Below, one piece after another: positions 46,240 to 56,913 of a stretch of 64,000 bases of DNA. How positions within the stretch are numbered: the first letter of the stretch is position 1; every line of letters begins with the position of its first letter. This DNA comes from Earliella scabrosa (lineage: Eukaryota > Basidiomycota > Agaricomycetes > Polyporales > Polyporaceae). The stretch spans positions 2,046,001 to 2,110,000 of the forward strand of contig JABYQQ010000007.1 in NCBI GenBank assembly GCA_022605405.1. Direction: 5' to 3'. The position numbers and the translations under genes are program-made. The notes under the pieces are model-generated. The model made no database searches. It saw only the letters and a list, made by a program, of their open reading frames with translations, and was not told where the DNA came from.

Positions 46240-46918
46240 AGGACCCCTGAAAGTCCCTATAAGAGGCCGGCCGATAGGCGCTCGAAATCTGGCCATCCAT
46301 GTCCGGACAGTTTTTGAGGATTTTGTCCGGACTTTCAGCCGGCTGGCCTCAAAAGTGGTTCCATGTCCGGATTTTCCGGCCGGCCCCTTCGGGGCCGGTG
46401 TGTGTCCGGATGGTGCGACCAACCACCCCAGAGCCGTTGTATCGTCGGTACTACCCAGCAGATATGGGGCTGGTACCTGCAGATTGCAATGGAAAGGGTA
46501 GTTGACAAAATCGGAGACAGGTTTCGTCAAACCTCTTGACGTGCATGCATCTGGCAAGATGGATAACCTGCGCGCCAATTTGTATTGACTGCTAGAAACT
46601 CATAGTAAGTATATGCCCATCAATCTTATCGCCTGTACAACACTGTCTTTGATCAACTATTGATTCGAAACGCATCCCTAGTCTTACTTGCTAGCCGCCC
46701 TACTATGGACTCGAGCCTCGGTGATGTCCGATGCGATTGATGTCCGGATGCCCAGACGATCCTCGTTAGGGTTGGGCGAGACATGTCCGGACGTTCGGCC
46801 GCGTAAAACCTCGATTTGGGGCTTTCGCGTCCGGATGAGCGGCCGTCCTGGAGGCCCAAAAACCCTAAGCGCCGTCCGGACTTTCGGCCGGGAGGGTATA
46901 GGGAATTTCAGGGGTCCT
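46240..46918. mobile_element. Non-autonomous DNA transposon (MITE-like), 679 bp, 8-bp TSD
   Basis: The element begins AGGACCCCTGAAAGTCCCTA and ends with the inverted complement of AGGACCCCTGAAATTCCCTA; 21 of the first 22 terminal bases match. It is flanked by a perfect 8-bp target-site duplication (CTCCGAAC). Inside are eight copies of the heptamer GTCCGGA, four near each end, which are candidate transposase sites. It has no open frame of transposase character, so it must be mobilised in trans. Target duplications of 8 bp occur in hAT and in Kyakuja/Dileera/Zisupton elements, the latter being common in mushrooms. The termini do not settle which family. Confidence 0.82.
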
Positions 46919-46926
46919 CTCCGAAC
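46919..46926. repeat. 8-bp target-site duplication, right copy
   Basis: CTCCGAAC directly follows the right terminal inverted repeat and is identical to the octamer at 46232-46239. Confidence 0.85.
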
Positions 46927-47320
46927 CCGCGACTCGCGCTGAACGGGCGCGCGCTCACCGCCACCCTCCGCCTGGACTTCTCACTCCTACTTACTATGTA
47001 GTTAGTGCCGGCGGGTGCCGGCGTTACTGCGATCGCAGAAAGCGAATCTTGGTTTTAGTCCTGGTGCCGATCCGATGTCGGGAGTTGGCCTCGGGCCACA
47101 GCTGTATCCGTGTGTATGCAGCAATGACGGGATGGCTTACAGGAGGCTGCAGCCGTGCAGGCTTGGCGTGAAACATATTCGGTGACTTACCGGCCGCAGC
47201 AGCGACAGAAATTTGCAAGCCAGAAGGCGACTCACTTGTGCGCCGTGCATGCGTGCGTCGCGCGTGCAGGGTTGGGTTGAATACCGGCTCGGTCGTGCTG
47301 AGTGCTGACGGATAGGCATG
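46927..47320. other. Spacer between the two transposable elements
   Basis: This 394-bp stretch separates the two elements. I see no gene and no repeat relation to either element. Confidence 0.4.
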
Positions 47321-47920
47321 TAGTCTCGTACCCAGCCGATTAGGGCCCGTCCAAAAGAGGCAACGGGAAACGAGACAAGGAAGAGACGGGCCCTAATCGT
47401 CTGGTGAATTTCGTATAGGCGGGTAGTGGATAGTCACGCCCACGTGCACTCAGCACGTCATCGAGCCCCAAACCGAGTGGTCTCTCCGTCACAGCGTCCC
47501 GTTCTGTGTCCAGTCTGTGACCGCCGCCCTTCGTCTGATCGCTGAGTATGGGGTTTGAGGTGACTATATGCGCATGCGGCCGAGACCTGGATGCAGAAGC
47601 AGGCGATGGCCAGCCTTGCGCAGGTGAAATGTGAGCTACAGTTCAACCGGGTGGTCTACGACTGCCGCGCCCGGGGTGGTAAGTAAGTAGATGCGGGCGG
47701 CGGCGCGGGCGACAGGGCGGGGCTGCAGTACTCAGTACGGGAGCAGAGCAGGCGGAGGACGCAGCGAGAGAAGTCACGGGGCGGTCACGATGACTATCCC
47801 ACACCCGCCTATACGAAAGTCACCAGACGTTATAGGCCAGTCTCTCCCGGTCTTCTCGTTTCCCCTGCCTTTTTTGGACCGGGTGAGACTGTGAGCCTAT
47901 AGCGGCTGGTTACGAGACTA
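47321..47920. mobile_element. MITE-like element with long hairpin-forming terminal inverted repeats
   Basis: The left end TAGTCTCGTACCCAGCCG and the right end (read inverted) TAGTCTCGTAACCAGCCG begin imperfect inverted arms of about 120-140 bp each (47321 to ~47450 and ~47775 to 47920). Within both arms I can align GTCCAAAA, GGGAAACGAGA, CGTCTGGTGA, TTTCGTATAGGCGGGT and GGATAGTC. The terminal TA on each side fits a TA target duplication of the Tc1/mariner or PIF kind. A longer duplication is not visible. The ~330-bp centre is non-coding. No transposase is present. Confidence 0.72.
47337..47399. repeat. Perfect palindromic stem inside the left arm of the second element
   Basis: CGATTAGGGCCCGTC (47337-47351) and GACGGGCCCTAATCG (47385-47399) form a perfect 15-bp stem around a 33-nt loop. 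The right arm of the element forms an analogous but differently spelled stem. Confidence 0.75.
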
Positions 47921-49636
47921 GAATTCCGATACGAACCGGACATGTCATGCCAGTTGCTGCACTGACGCGCCCGCGTGCGCGCGTCTCCGCTTCTCCTCCT
48001 CCCTACTTGCCATCTAAGTCCAGCCTAGTCCATCCTGCGAGCGCATGCACGGATCCTCTCTCTCAGCTTGAGCGTAAACCGATGCTGCGGGAGTAGTAGG
48101 AGGATACGGTGCCGCAGAGATCGGGCGCACAAGACCGCAAGGACCCGAGCGGAGGCGGCTCCGACCATGGTTGCGGAACATGTATGTCCACATCAAACTA
48201 CTCCTCCCGTCCCCGACACCGACACCGTCTATCCGGCGCAGCGTGGCGCGCTAGTACTCGTATGTGTGTGGCCTGACCTTGGACGGCCGTCCGGAATGCC
48301 ACCGAGCGTGTCACCGATGCTCGCCGCTGTCGGGGCATATCGGGACGCACACCGAGTGCGCAGCTGGAAGTACCGCCGGGGATTGTAGTGGCACAGCACG
48401 CATCTCGGTAACAGGCTAACGCGTGGAAGACATATGGGAATCTCAGAAGACGGAACGGCTCTGAAATGTGATTGCCTATGTGGTGAAACGGCTGCGAAGG
48501 GCTACGTAGCGATGGACAAGATTAGGCATTCGTCTACCGAGCTTCCCTACTTCCATCCTAGGTCCGAGAACACCGTAGGAAGCCTGCCGCTGTCAGTCGC
48601 GCATGCGTCATGGACGGACGAGTGCGAAATGAGCTGCCACATACGAATTGTGGGACGCGGCGAGGGACAGCCGATGACGGTCCGCGTGCGCCATGTGGGC
48701 GAAGACGATGGCCCATGGGCTTGGATGGAGATCTTCACGAACAGAACAGAGCGCATCTCTGGGAACAGCCATAGGCGTGTACAGCGTCACGGTTCCGGCG
48801 GGAGGTGGAGCGCGCCTTGGTCGAGAGGATGACCGACAGCCGCGGGATGGCAGATATCACGATGACCATCTGTCAAAGCGGCGAAGACTGATGCGATGAA
48901 GGTGTTGGGCTACACGACGCGGAAAGCATTCATTGCCCGTGATGGGCTGGGTCGGAACTAGCTGAGAAGCCGGCGTTTGGCGCAGGCAATGGCGACGGAA
49001 CCAGTGTGTGCCGATATGCCCGTGTGCGCAGGCGGAGGGATGCCCGAGGACGTTTGCAGAAATCGCGCACTGGATCCGCTGGGCAAGGAGGTGTGCACGA
49101 GGACGAGGATGGACGGATATGGACCAGGGGGAGCAGCTGGCGTTGGTGGACAGTGGACTGGACTGGGATGTGGATCGCGACGGGGGGACGCACGAGGGAT
49201 TGACGCGACGGATTCTGTTCTGGGCTTCTGGAAGATGGCGGCGTCCTAAGGCTGACAGCGAGGATGATGTGGGCAGACGTGCGTGGACGACGGAGGCGCA
49301 GGGCCCATGCGGGCGACGCTCTCGGAGGACGCTCGGCGGGCGAGCACACATCGGAGGCACGGGTAAGCAGCGGACAGAGCGACGGTGCCCGGCGTCTGTC
49401 CAGATGAAGTCCAATCAGGACTCGGGCGGCAAGATCCTGTTGACGCGCGTAGCTCCGTGATTCCGGAATGGCTGCCCTCAGCCACGCTCTCCCGACCACC
49501 TCGGTCTTTTGCTCGCCTCCGCCCAAACGTTTATAAAACCTCGCCCCCTCTCCTCCTTCTCCATCACCCTCCAGCCCTCAGTCGCCAGCATCTGCTTCGC
49601 TCTGCTTTCTCCAGCTCAGCCTCCTCTCTCCCAGCA
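47921..49636. other. Intergenic region right of transposable element 2
   Basis: This 1.7-kb region precedes the third F-box-like gene. Open frames on both strands (for example 48434-48832 plus and 48930-49526 minus) lack motifs. A TATAAA lies at its right end. The final ~100 bp are pyrimidine-rich leader sequence. Confidence 0.5.
49532..49537 (+). promoter_or_regulatory. TATA box of the F-box-like gene
   Basis: TTTATAAAACC lies about 100 bp upstream of the start codon at 49637 and is followed by a C/T-rich leader. The spacing is normal for a fungal TATA promoter. Confidence 0.55.
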
Positions 49637-51086
49637 ATGTTCTCCGACTCCCGCCCCGCTCCTTCCTGGACCTCCCTCCCGGCAGAGATGAAGCTCGCCA
49701 TAGTCGATCAGCTGGATCTCGACGACGTAAGGGCTCTTGCAAAAGTACACCACGAGTCCTACCAGCTCTCCATTCCCTCCCTCTTCCGCGTATGTACTCC
49801 TCAGTCCTTTGCCACCATGGCCGTCATCTCATCTCCCACAGTGCGTCCACATCCAAAGCGCCGAGGCGCTCGCCCACTATGCCACTCACGTCCCAAAATC
49901 TTACAACCGACACATCCACCAACTCACCATCTGCACCAAACGCACCGGTAGCGGATCACCGCAGCCCGCCTCGGTGACACAAGCCCTCTCCGACATCCTC
50001 CCTCACTGCTTGCAAGTGGAGCAGCTCACGCTCAGCCTCGCGGCGTCTTTGGCCAAGGCAGTGATTCCATGCTTCGAGCAGCTGCGCGCCCTCTCCTCCT
50101 TGTCCATCGATCATTGCGGCGATGAGGCCCGCTACCCATTGTACGTCCACTGTCATCTTTTGCTTGACCCCATCCATCCGCTTACCCCACCCTTCCCTCA
50201 CAGGAGCGAGCGGCTCATCGTCTCTATTGCCGCCTCTGTCCCCAACCTCCGCCACCTCTCGCTCGACCGCATCACCCGCTCGGCCCTCCATGCCCCCGAC
50301 CTCGTCGGTGCACGGCCATTTGTCCCGGTCGTGAAAGGAGACGAAGACATCCCCGATCACCCCTTGCTTGGCCGCGAGCTCCGCCTCCCCGCCCTCCTTC
50401 GCCTCCGCACCCTCAAGAAGCTCCGCATCCGCGACACCCACCTCGGCGACCCCCAGTGGGAGCTCATGCCCGTCCACTGCTCGCTCGAAGTGCTCGATCT
50501 CGGCAGCTGCTACCACGAGTCTACGGACTACAACCGCATCTGCACCGAGCGCATCATGGGCAACATCGGCCACACGGTGGACGAGTGCGCGCTCAATACG
50601 GCGCTCACCTCCCAGACGTTCGCGCACGCCAAGCACCCCGTGAAACCGCTCACGAAGCTCCGCAAGGTGCACCTCACCCCACTCTTCCCGGTCGAGAACG
50701 TCGTCGACACGCTCACGACGCTCTCCGACTCCCCCGTCGAGAGCCTCTCGGTGCAGTGCCACGAGGACGACGTGGTGGACATGTGCTCCGCGCTCGAGGA
50801 TTTTCTCAACATCCGTGCGACGCGCGGCGAGAAGGGTTTTTACCAGCACCTGAACAAGATCACTGTCAGCACCGTCAGCGACCTCGCGGACGCGCTCGAC
50901 ATCGGCGTCGGGTCGCCCAAGGGCACGTCGAAAGTACTCACCGGCGAAGGCGCGGACGCCGTTCGGCGCCTGGAGGAGTACTGCCGCGACTTGCGTCTGG
51001 GCGCGAAGGAGGAGGTTCCTCCACCGAAGCCGACGATCACCACCCGAGAGCGGAGCGCGAGCGCCCCTGCGCTCCTCCGGCTGTAA
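49637..51086 (+). CDS. F-box-like protein with leucine-rich segments
   Basis: Exons are 49637-49789, 49842-50140 and 50204-51086 (444 aa). The N-terminus WTSLPAEMKLAIVDQLDLDD, followed by VRALAKVHHESYQLSIPSLF, is F-box-like (LPxEmkxxIv..L). It is followed by leucine-rich units (CLQVEQLTLSLAASL, VPNLRHLSLDRITRS, LKKLRIRDTHLGD, SLEVLDLGSCYHE). The C-terminus carries Pro-rich PPPKPTITTRERSASAPALL. Probable role is a substrate receptor of a ubiquitin ligase; the substrate is unknown. A 482-codon frame overlapping its 3' half in another register is a GC-rich shadow. Confidence 0.72.
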
Positions 51087-54000
51087 ATGTCGGCGTTGAG
51101 TCGGGGACGAGGACTGGGTCGAGGTGCATCCCGCTCTGCTGTGTCTTGGACCGGGTTTCTTTTCTACTTGAGCGTTGGGCTGGACACGCCGTGTGTGTTC
51201 GAGGCACTGATGTCGATACCATTTGGGCTTATTCGAGGGCTTGGTTCCTTTACCTCTATCATTATATTATTGATACCGCTGTTGTCCCGCTGCTGTTCCG
51301 TACCGTTCATTCTACACATACACGCACATCCATCAGTCATGGCCTTGCCATATCCGATCACATTGCCCGTACCTCTCTCTCTTCTCACTTGCTTGAAGTT
51401 GCCGCGCCAATCTGGTTCAAGAAACTGAGGAAGGGAGGAAGTCGCCAAGTGAGCAGATCTTGTCTCGTGTGGACGGCCGATGTTGACACGGACGCCCGAG
51501 GCGTTTCTGCGTTGCGCGTTTTGGAGGCGCATGCATCGCCCTTCAAGCCTTCCGAGGCCGCCGGCGACAGGAACGAGGAACGGGACGGAAGTCGGACTGG
51601 TCTCTCATACAGGGGCAAGGAGGCGGCCCAGAGTGGGACCATGCACGGGAGCAGTCGAGCAGCAGCGGGAGCGTGCGCTGTGCGTGAAAGGGGCCGAATG
51701 TGCCTCTATATGCGCGCAAGAGAGCACTGTCCCAGTCATGCCGGCCGCTCGGGGCCCCGTACGCGCGCGGATGCTGTGGTGGTCGCCAGCGCTTTTGCCC
51801 GACTGAATGGCCAGGCTGAGCTGCCTGACGTTGCACCGTACGAGGCCGGCGACGAGAATAGCAGGGGGGCGGTGGGCAGCCTTAATGACGGTGCGAAAGG
51901 GTGAGTCATGAGTCATCTTCAGCCCGTGACTGGGATTCGTTGACATTGCAGCACTTGCGCGCCCGCGCGTGCGAGCGAGCCTGAGAGGGATAGACCATTA
52001 ACGCGTTACGCAGCGACGTCACGGCGCACTGCAATTGGCTACGCGCGCCGGACGTGCAGACGTCGTGTACGTTTGGACGTTTATTGCGTGCGCGCAGGGG
52101 CCCAGGAGATACATGCACAGTACGCAAAACTCGCGCGGTGGAGCGGCGGGTGTTTTGATGTCGAGCGCTTCGACCGATGACCCTTGGGATCTCGAGAGAG
52201 GCCCAAACGGGATGGTCGCACGGAGGATCGGCACGTCAGGCCAAGGATGTGATATAGTGCGCAAATCTGCCAGCCGCGGTGGGTGTCCGCTGGGAGAGGA
52301 AGGCCCGGAGATTGCACGATGGGCGCAAGAAGCCTGTCTCGATCCTGCGTTGGGAGCAATCTGTTGGTGGCTGGATACACGGGGGGCGCGAGGCTAGGCT
52401 CGAACAGGAGAGACGGGCGGACAGTCGTGAGGAAGGAATGACGGATCGACAGCTCGTCCGTTCGGTCGCTCGGTGCGGACGGAGCGGCGGAGATATCGAT
52501 GGACTGGCATGATGGGTTCTGGCGAGGACGGGAGTGGGCGACAGCGAAGTCGGTGCTTGGGAACATTGGAACGTCGATGGGAGCGCAAATCAGGGCTTGG
52601 GACGTGTCGCGGGCGGGAAGAACGATGGCATCCGTACGCAAGGAAGTTGGAAGGCACGAAATCGCGAAGGATTGACTGATGTTCGCGTTCGGAGTGCTGA
52701 GCCCTGGCCGCGGCGAAGGTCATATGTTGCGCCGTCGGCCTGCGCGGGGTGGGGTGTTATATTCATGCAGATATTGCAGTGGGAGCATCGGGGGGTTGGA
52801 GCAGCAACCGTCTGTCTGCACATACAGAGATGGATATATGCGTGCGGCCGGGACGACGGATTGCCAGGCCGGTGTAACGTAACTGGAGTTGGTACGATGG
52901 TGGCCAAGGCTGCAAATTGCACGGATGTGAGTTGCAGAATAGAAGGCGCATTCAGAGGAGCACGAACCGGTGCAGATGGGTTCATCCAGTACTCGAGTAC
53001 ATACGGCTGCTGGTGAGTTGCTGTTGGGCTGTCCTCGTATTTCGCATGACCGTGGCGCGCCATCTAAGCTGTATTACGCTGCAAATGAGATGGTGTGCAT
53101 GGAATCATGGGGCCGGTGTTGGTTCCCCGCGGTGGTACACGTCGCATATGCATTATGGACGAGCGCGTCCTGGTCCAGCCCTTCACGAAGCGTAACTGGC
53201 GACGCGTATCGCAATTTGAACGCGGGCAGAAAAATTCTCTCGTTGGGTGAAACGACGAGCGACAGGGTGGAGGCGGGGCACAAACATGCAAAGGCTGCCA
53301 TTAGGTGCGGTCTGCGACGGCGGTGAAGAAAACCGCGGGGAGTGCTCGGATGCGCGTAGCATGGAGCGGCAGGAACGGAAAAAGCAGAGGCTGGCCAAAA
53401 TCGCCGGACAGCAGGAACACAGAGGCCTGGCCCGGCCCGGGATCTCGCTGATCGGAATCTCGCGGGCAAGCAGCGATCGCGTCAGGGCGCTCGTCGCGTA
53501 GGACTGCAACAGTGTGCCATTCGACCACTCGCATCTCTCCCCTGGGCCGCCCACTGACGCATCGCACAGCTCCTGCCCTCTCAACAAGCTCATCTCTTCT
53601 CTGCGCGAGCGCGTTCGCTCCCGCTCGCCGCGTAGCCTTACCTCGAGTCATCTCGCAACGACACCACCAGCAGTGCGCGCGACATGGCTAGCCTCGAGGA
53701 CATGTTTCGCCACGTCAATATCGAGCCTCATTTATTCCTAACCAGTGACTGTCGGGCTGTGTGACTTGGTCGTCGTAGCCGCTGTCAGTCGTACTAGGAA
53801 GAATGCCTACCAGATGAGATCTCGCCACTGGCTGAGCTCCCAATCCTGTTCCTGGTCTCGTCGCCCCAGCATGTCGATAGCCTCTCTCGTCCTCCGACTC
53901 GGACACGGGGTCCTGACTGTATCAGGCGCGTCACCCCTGTGCGCCGCTCCTTGAGCCATGCACGGACAGACCTAATCTATGGCCTCATCCTCTCGCCGGG

Positions 54001-54304
54001 TCCGTTCTGCCCAGAGGGCTGCACCGCCCAGTCCCTACCTCAGTCGGCCGCTGTCATCATCATCACTAGACGTACCTGTCTCCCGAGCTGTCCAATTTAC
54101 GAGCGGACCTCCCAATTGCTGAGTTTGACACAATGCCTGTCTCCGTTGACATGTCTGTACCGGTGCCCCCCACAGCTCTTACCTCAATCCAAGCATCGCA
54201 CTCTTGTAGTCCCACCTCGTCTGGCCAACTGTATAAAACTACCATCGTCATGACCAAACCGACCAGAACACATCCTCTACCGGCCTTCCAACTCACAACT
54301 CCCA
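51087..54304. other. Long gene-free region
   Basis: This 3.2-kb region has numerous mid-size frames on both strands (up to ~180 codons) with no motif, no consistent splicing and strong overlap. The last ~70 bp contain a TATA box for the next gene. I saw no terminal repeats comparable to the elements at 46-48 kb. An untranslated or fast-evolving gene cannot be excluded. Confidence 0.5.
54233..54238 (+). promoter_or_regulatory. TATA box of the adenylation-domain gene
   Basis: CTGTATAAAACTACC lies about 70 bp before the start codon at 54305, in the correct orientation. Confidence 0.6.
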
Positions 54305-56074
54305 ATGGCCTCCTACAAGACTCACCTGACCGTCCTCGAGCACAGCGCTGCTATCTATCCTTCATCTCCAGCATTCCGTCTTCCCCGTTTGTCGGCGGAC
54401 AAGCGGGTAGTTGAGACTTGGGACGTCATCTCCTACCAGCAATTCCTCGCAGACGTTGAGCAATCAGCGCGACACTGGTCTCGTACATTGTCTGCGCATG
54501 GTCTGCCCCGTCGATCAATCGTAGGACTATGGTATGTACATCGCAATCGACTGTATTGCAGCTATTAACCATCTACATACGCTTTGCGCAGGCTTGGCGG
54601 TACTACGTACCTCGATGTCCTCCACGTCTACGGTATGGCCAGGGCTGGATATGTCCCCCAGCTGTTCTCTCTCCGCCTACCGAATCCCGACGTCGTCTAC
54701 GAGCTGCTCCGCCGCGCCGGAGCCCATGCGCTTGTTTTCGACCCCGCCTTCGAGTCAATAGTGGTCAACTGCCCGATACCCGCCGAGCTCGCAGTCGACG
54801 TCCGCTCACTTAACCTCGATGGCGTCTCCCTCCCGCCGCTCTGGACCCCATCCACTGGCGAGGAAATCGTCATGATTTACCACACGTCCGGATCTACGTC
54901 TGGCAGCCCGAAGCTGGTTCCCTGCACGGCAGACTGGGTCCACGCCACTGTCGAGAAGGCAGCCCGTGTCACCCAGCCCCACACTCCAAACAGGCAAGAT
55001 GTCACCGTGTGGATGTGAGTTTACCACCTTGTTCGGAAACTCGCGCTCTTCTGACGTGCTCGGGTCTGCAGCGGAAGCATGTCCCATATCGGCCAGACCT
55101 TCATGCTCATGGGCTTCCTCCAGCACGGGTCTTGCACCGTCCAGCCCACGGCCCTTCCTTTCTCCTCTGACGAGCTCCTGGACATGGTCAACCGCTGCGG
55201 CCTCAACCGACTCAACCAGTTCGCATCCTTCCTCGGCACGCATCTTCGCAATTCCCGCACCAACCCTGCCCTCCTCGCTGCCCTGAAAGGTCTTGACGAG
55301 CTGCTGTACACCGGATTGCCTCTTGCCGTTGAAGAGGAGGCCTGGGCATACAAGAACGGCATCCTCATCAGGAATTGCTTCGGCAGCACCGAGGTCGGCG
55401 CAATGATGCTTTCCGTCGGCGGTCGAGGCAGCGACGCGCCCCAGCTCAAAGCCATCGAAGGCACCGCGTACTCCTTCGTCCCCGTTACCCCCACTCCGTC
55501 CACCGAGGCCGAATCAGACTCCGAGACCGGCTACACCGACGCGAACCAACGTCTCCTTGAGCTTGTCATCCTGTCGCACTCGGGCGATTGCCCGCACCCG
55601 TCCCTGCGCGGCGCCGACGGGCACTACCACACCGGCGACCTCTTCATTGAGGTAGCCCCCGGGCGGTACGTCTCGCGCGGGCGGGACGACGACTGGATCA
55701 AGAGCGCGACCGCCCTCCGGTGCGACACGCGGGCGATCGAGGAGAACGTGCTCGCGACATGCGCAGACCTCGTCGCAGCATGCGTTGTCGTCGGGAACGG
55801 GCGGCCGTCGCCCGCGCTCTTCGTCGAGCCGAAGCTGGCTGCGGGGAACGCGTGCTCGGACGCGGACGCCGAGCGGCTGAGGCGGGACATTGTCCGGCGC
55901 ACGCGCCACTTCCACTCGCGGCGGTACGTGCACGAGCGGATCGACTCGCCCGCGTTCGTGGTCGTCGTCCCGAGCGGGACGCTGCCCCGAACGGCCACGA
56001 AGGGTAACATTCGCCGGCGGGCGGTCGAGGAGAAGTTCAGGGAGGAGCTCGACCGGATCTATGCCTCCAGCTAG
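54305..56074 (+). CDS. Stand-alone adenylate-forming (AMP-binding) enzyme
   Basis: Exons are 54305-54531, 54592-55014 and 55072-56074 (550 aa). Adenylation motifs are in order: the phosphate loop YHTSGSTSGSPK (172-183), NCFGSTEVGAMM, the ATP-contacting YHTGDLF, the hinge GRDDDWIKSATALRCDTR, and a C-terminal PRTATKGNIRR in place of the usual A10 core. The enzyme should activate a carboxylate as an acyl-AMP. There is no carrier, thioester-reductase or ketoacyl-synthase domain after it, so it resembles the N-terminal part of fungal NRPS-like reductases but stops short. It has its own TATA box and no biosynthetic neighbours. The substrate is unknown. Confidence 0.85.
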
Positions 56075-56913
56075 GGATTAGCGACGCGGCTCTGAGGGTG
56101 ATTTTTCTTGGATTGGTACCATATGCTTATTCGTGTTCCGCTTTGCTCCTTGATTTATTCTTCTTGCTTTCGTAGACTTTGTTCTTGGTTGCTTCGATTC
56201 GATTCTTCTACTGTATGATGGATTGTGTTACTAGTTCTTCCCTGCTGCGCTGGGCTGTTGTACGAGTAGCAGTACTCTCTGTACTCTGTATAATTGTTTC
56301 TTGAATACCCCTACAATACGAGACTATCCAGACACCGTTGACGGAGCGCACAGGCCATACCAGCTGTTCTCACCGTCTCCGGAGTAGCCGAGAAGGAAGT
56401 TCACGCGGAATAGGAAAGTAAGTTCGCAGAAGCCGATCACCAGATGGAAGCACCGATGTCACAAGGGGGCTAACACGAAGTCCCGGAAACACCATCTCCG
56501 CGCCCACGACCCGCCCGCACGGTGACACCGTTCCACCGGAGCGACCGTACTACAGGCATTTACGCCTCCGAGCCCATATCCTCCCGAGTTTCCGGGTAGG
56601 CACGGTTTACTCAAAGCGCGCCGACTGTCCTTCTGAAGAATGGGCGGGGCATTGACGTCGGATGTCGACCTCGGGATGGCTCCGGATACATACCGACTGG
56701 AGCCAAACGTTAACTGGAGAAGCACCAACATCGATGTCCGACCTGACGCCACCTGCTTGCCAAAGGCTTCCCCGGCGAGTCCGAACTTCCTTCGACACGC
56801 GCTTGTCGATGACGTTGTCGTGCGAGGTCCCACCATCTCGAGTGAACACAGCGAAGCAGGCTCCCGATTGTTGGGAGACGGGATATCGATTCGAGCCTCG
56901 TCGGGCATCGCGG
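56075..56913. other. Convergent intergenic region
   Basis: This 839-bp interval lies between the 3' ends of the adenylation-domain gene and the XRCC2-like gene. The first ~250 bp are T-rich and suit a 3' UTR. The rest contains open frames on both strands with no motif. No gene was called. Confidence 0.45.

Noticed and set aside
46240..46918. Transposase gene inside the first element
   Set aside because: Only frames under 130 codons exist and none shows a DDE, hAT or KDZ motif, so the element is non-autonomous.
50456..51904. 482-codon plus-strand frame over the 3' half of the third F-box-like gene
   Set aside because: It is a +1-register shadow with Arg/His/Ala-rich composition. The F-box/LRR frame explains the region.
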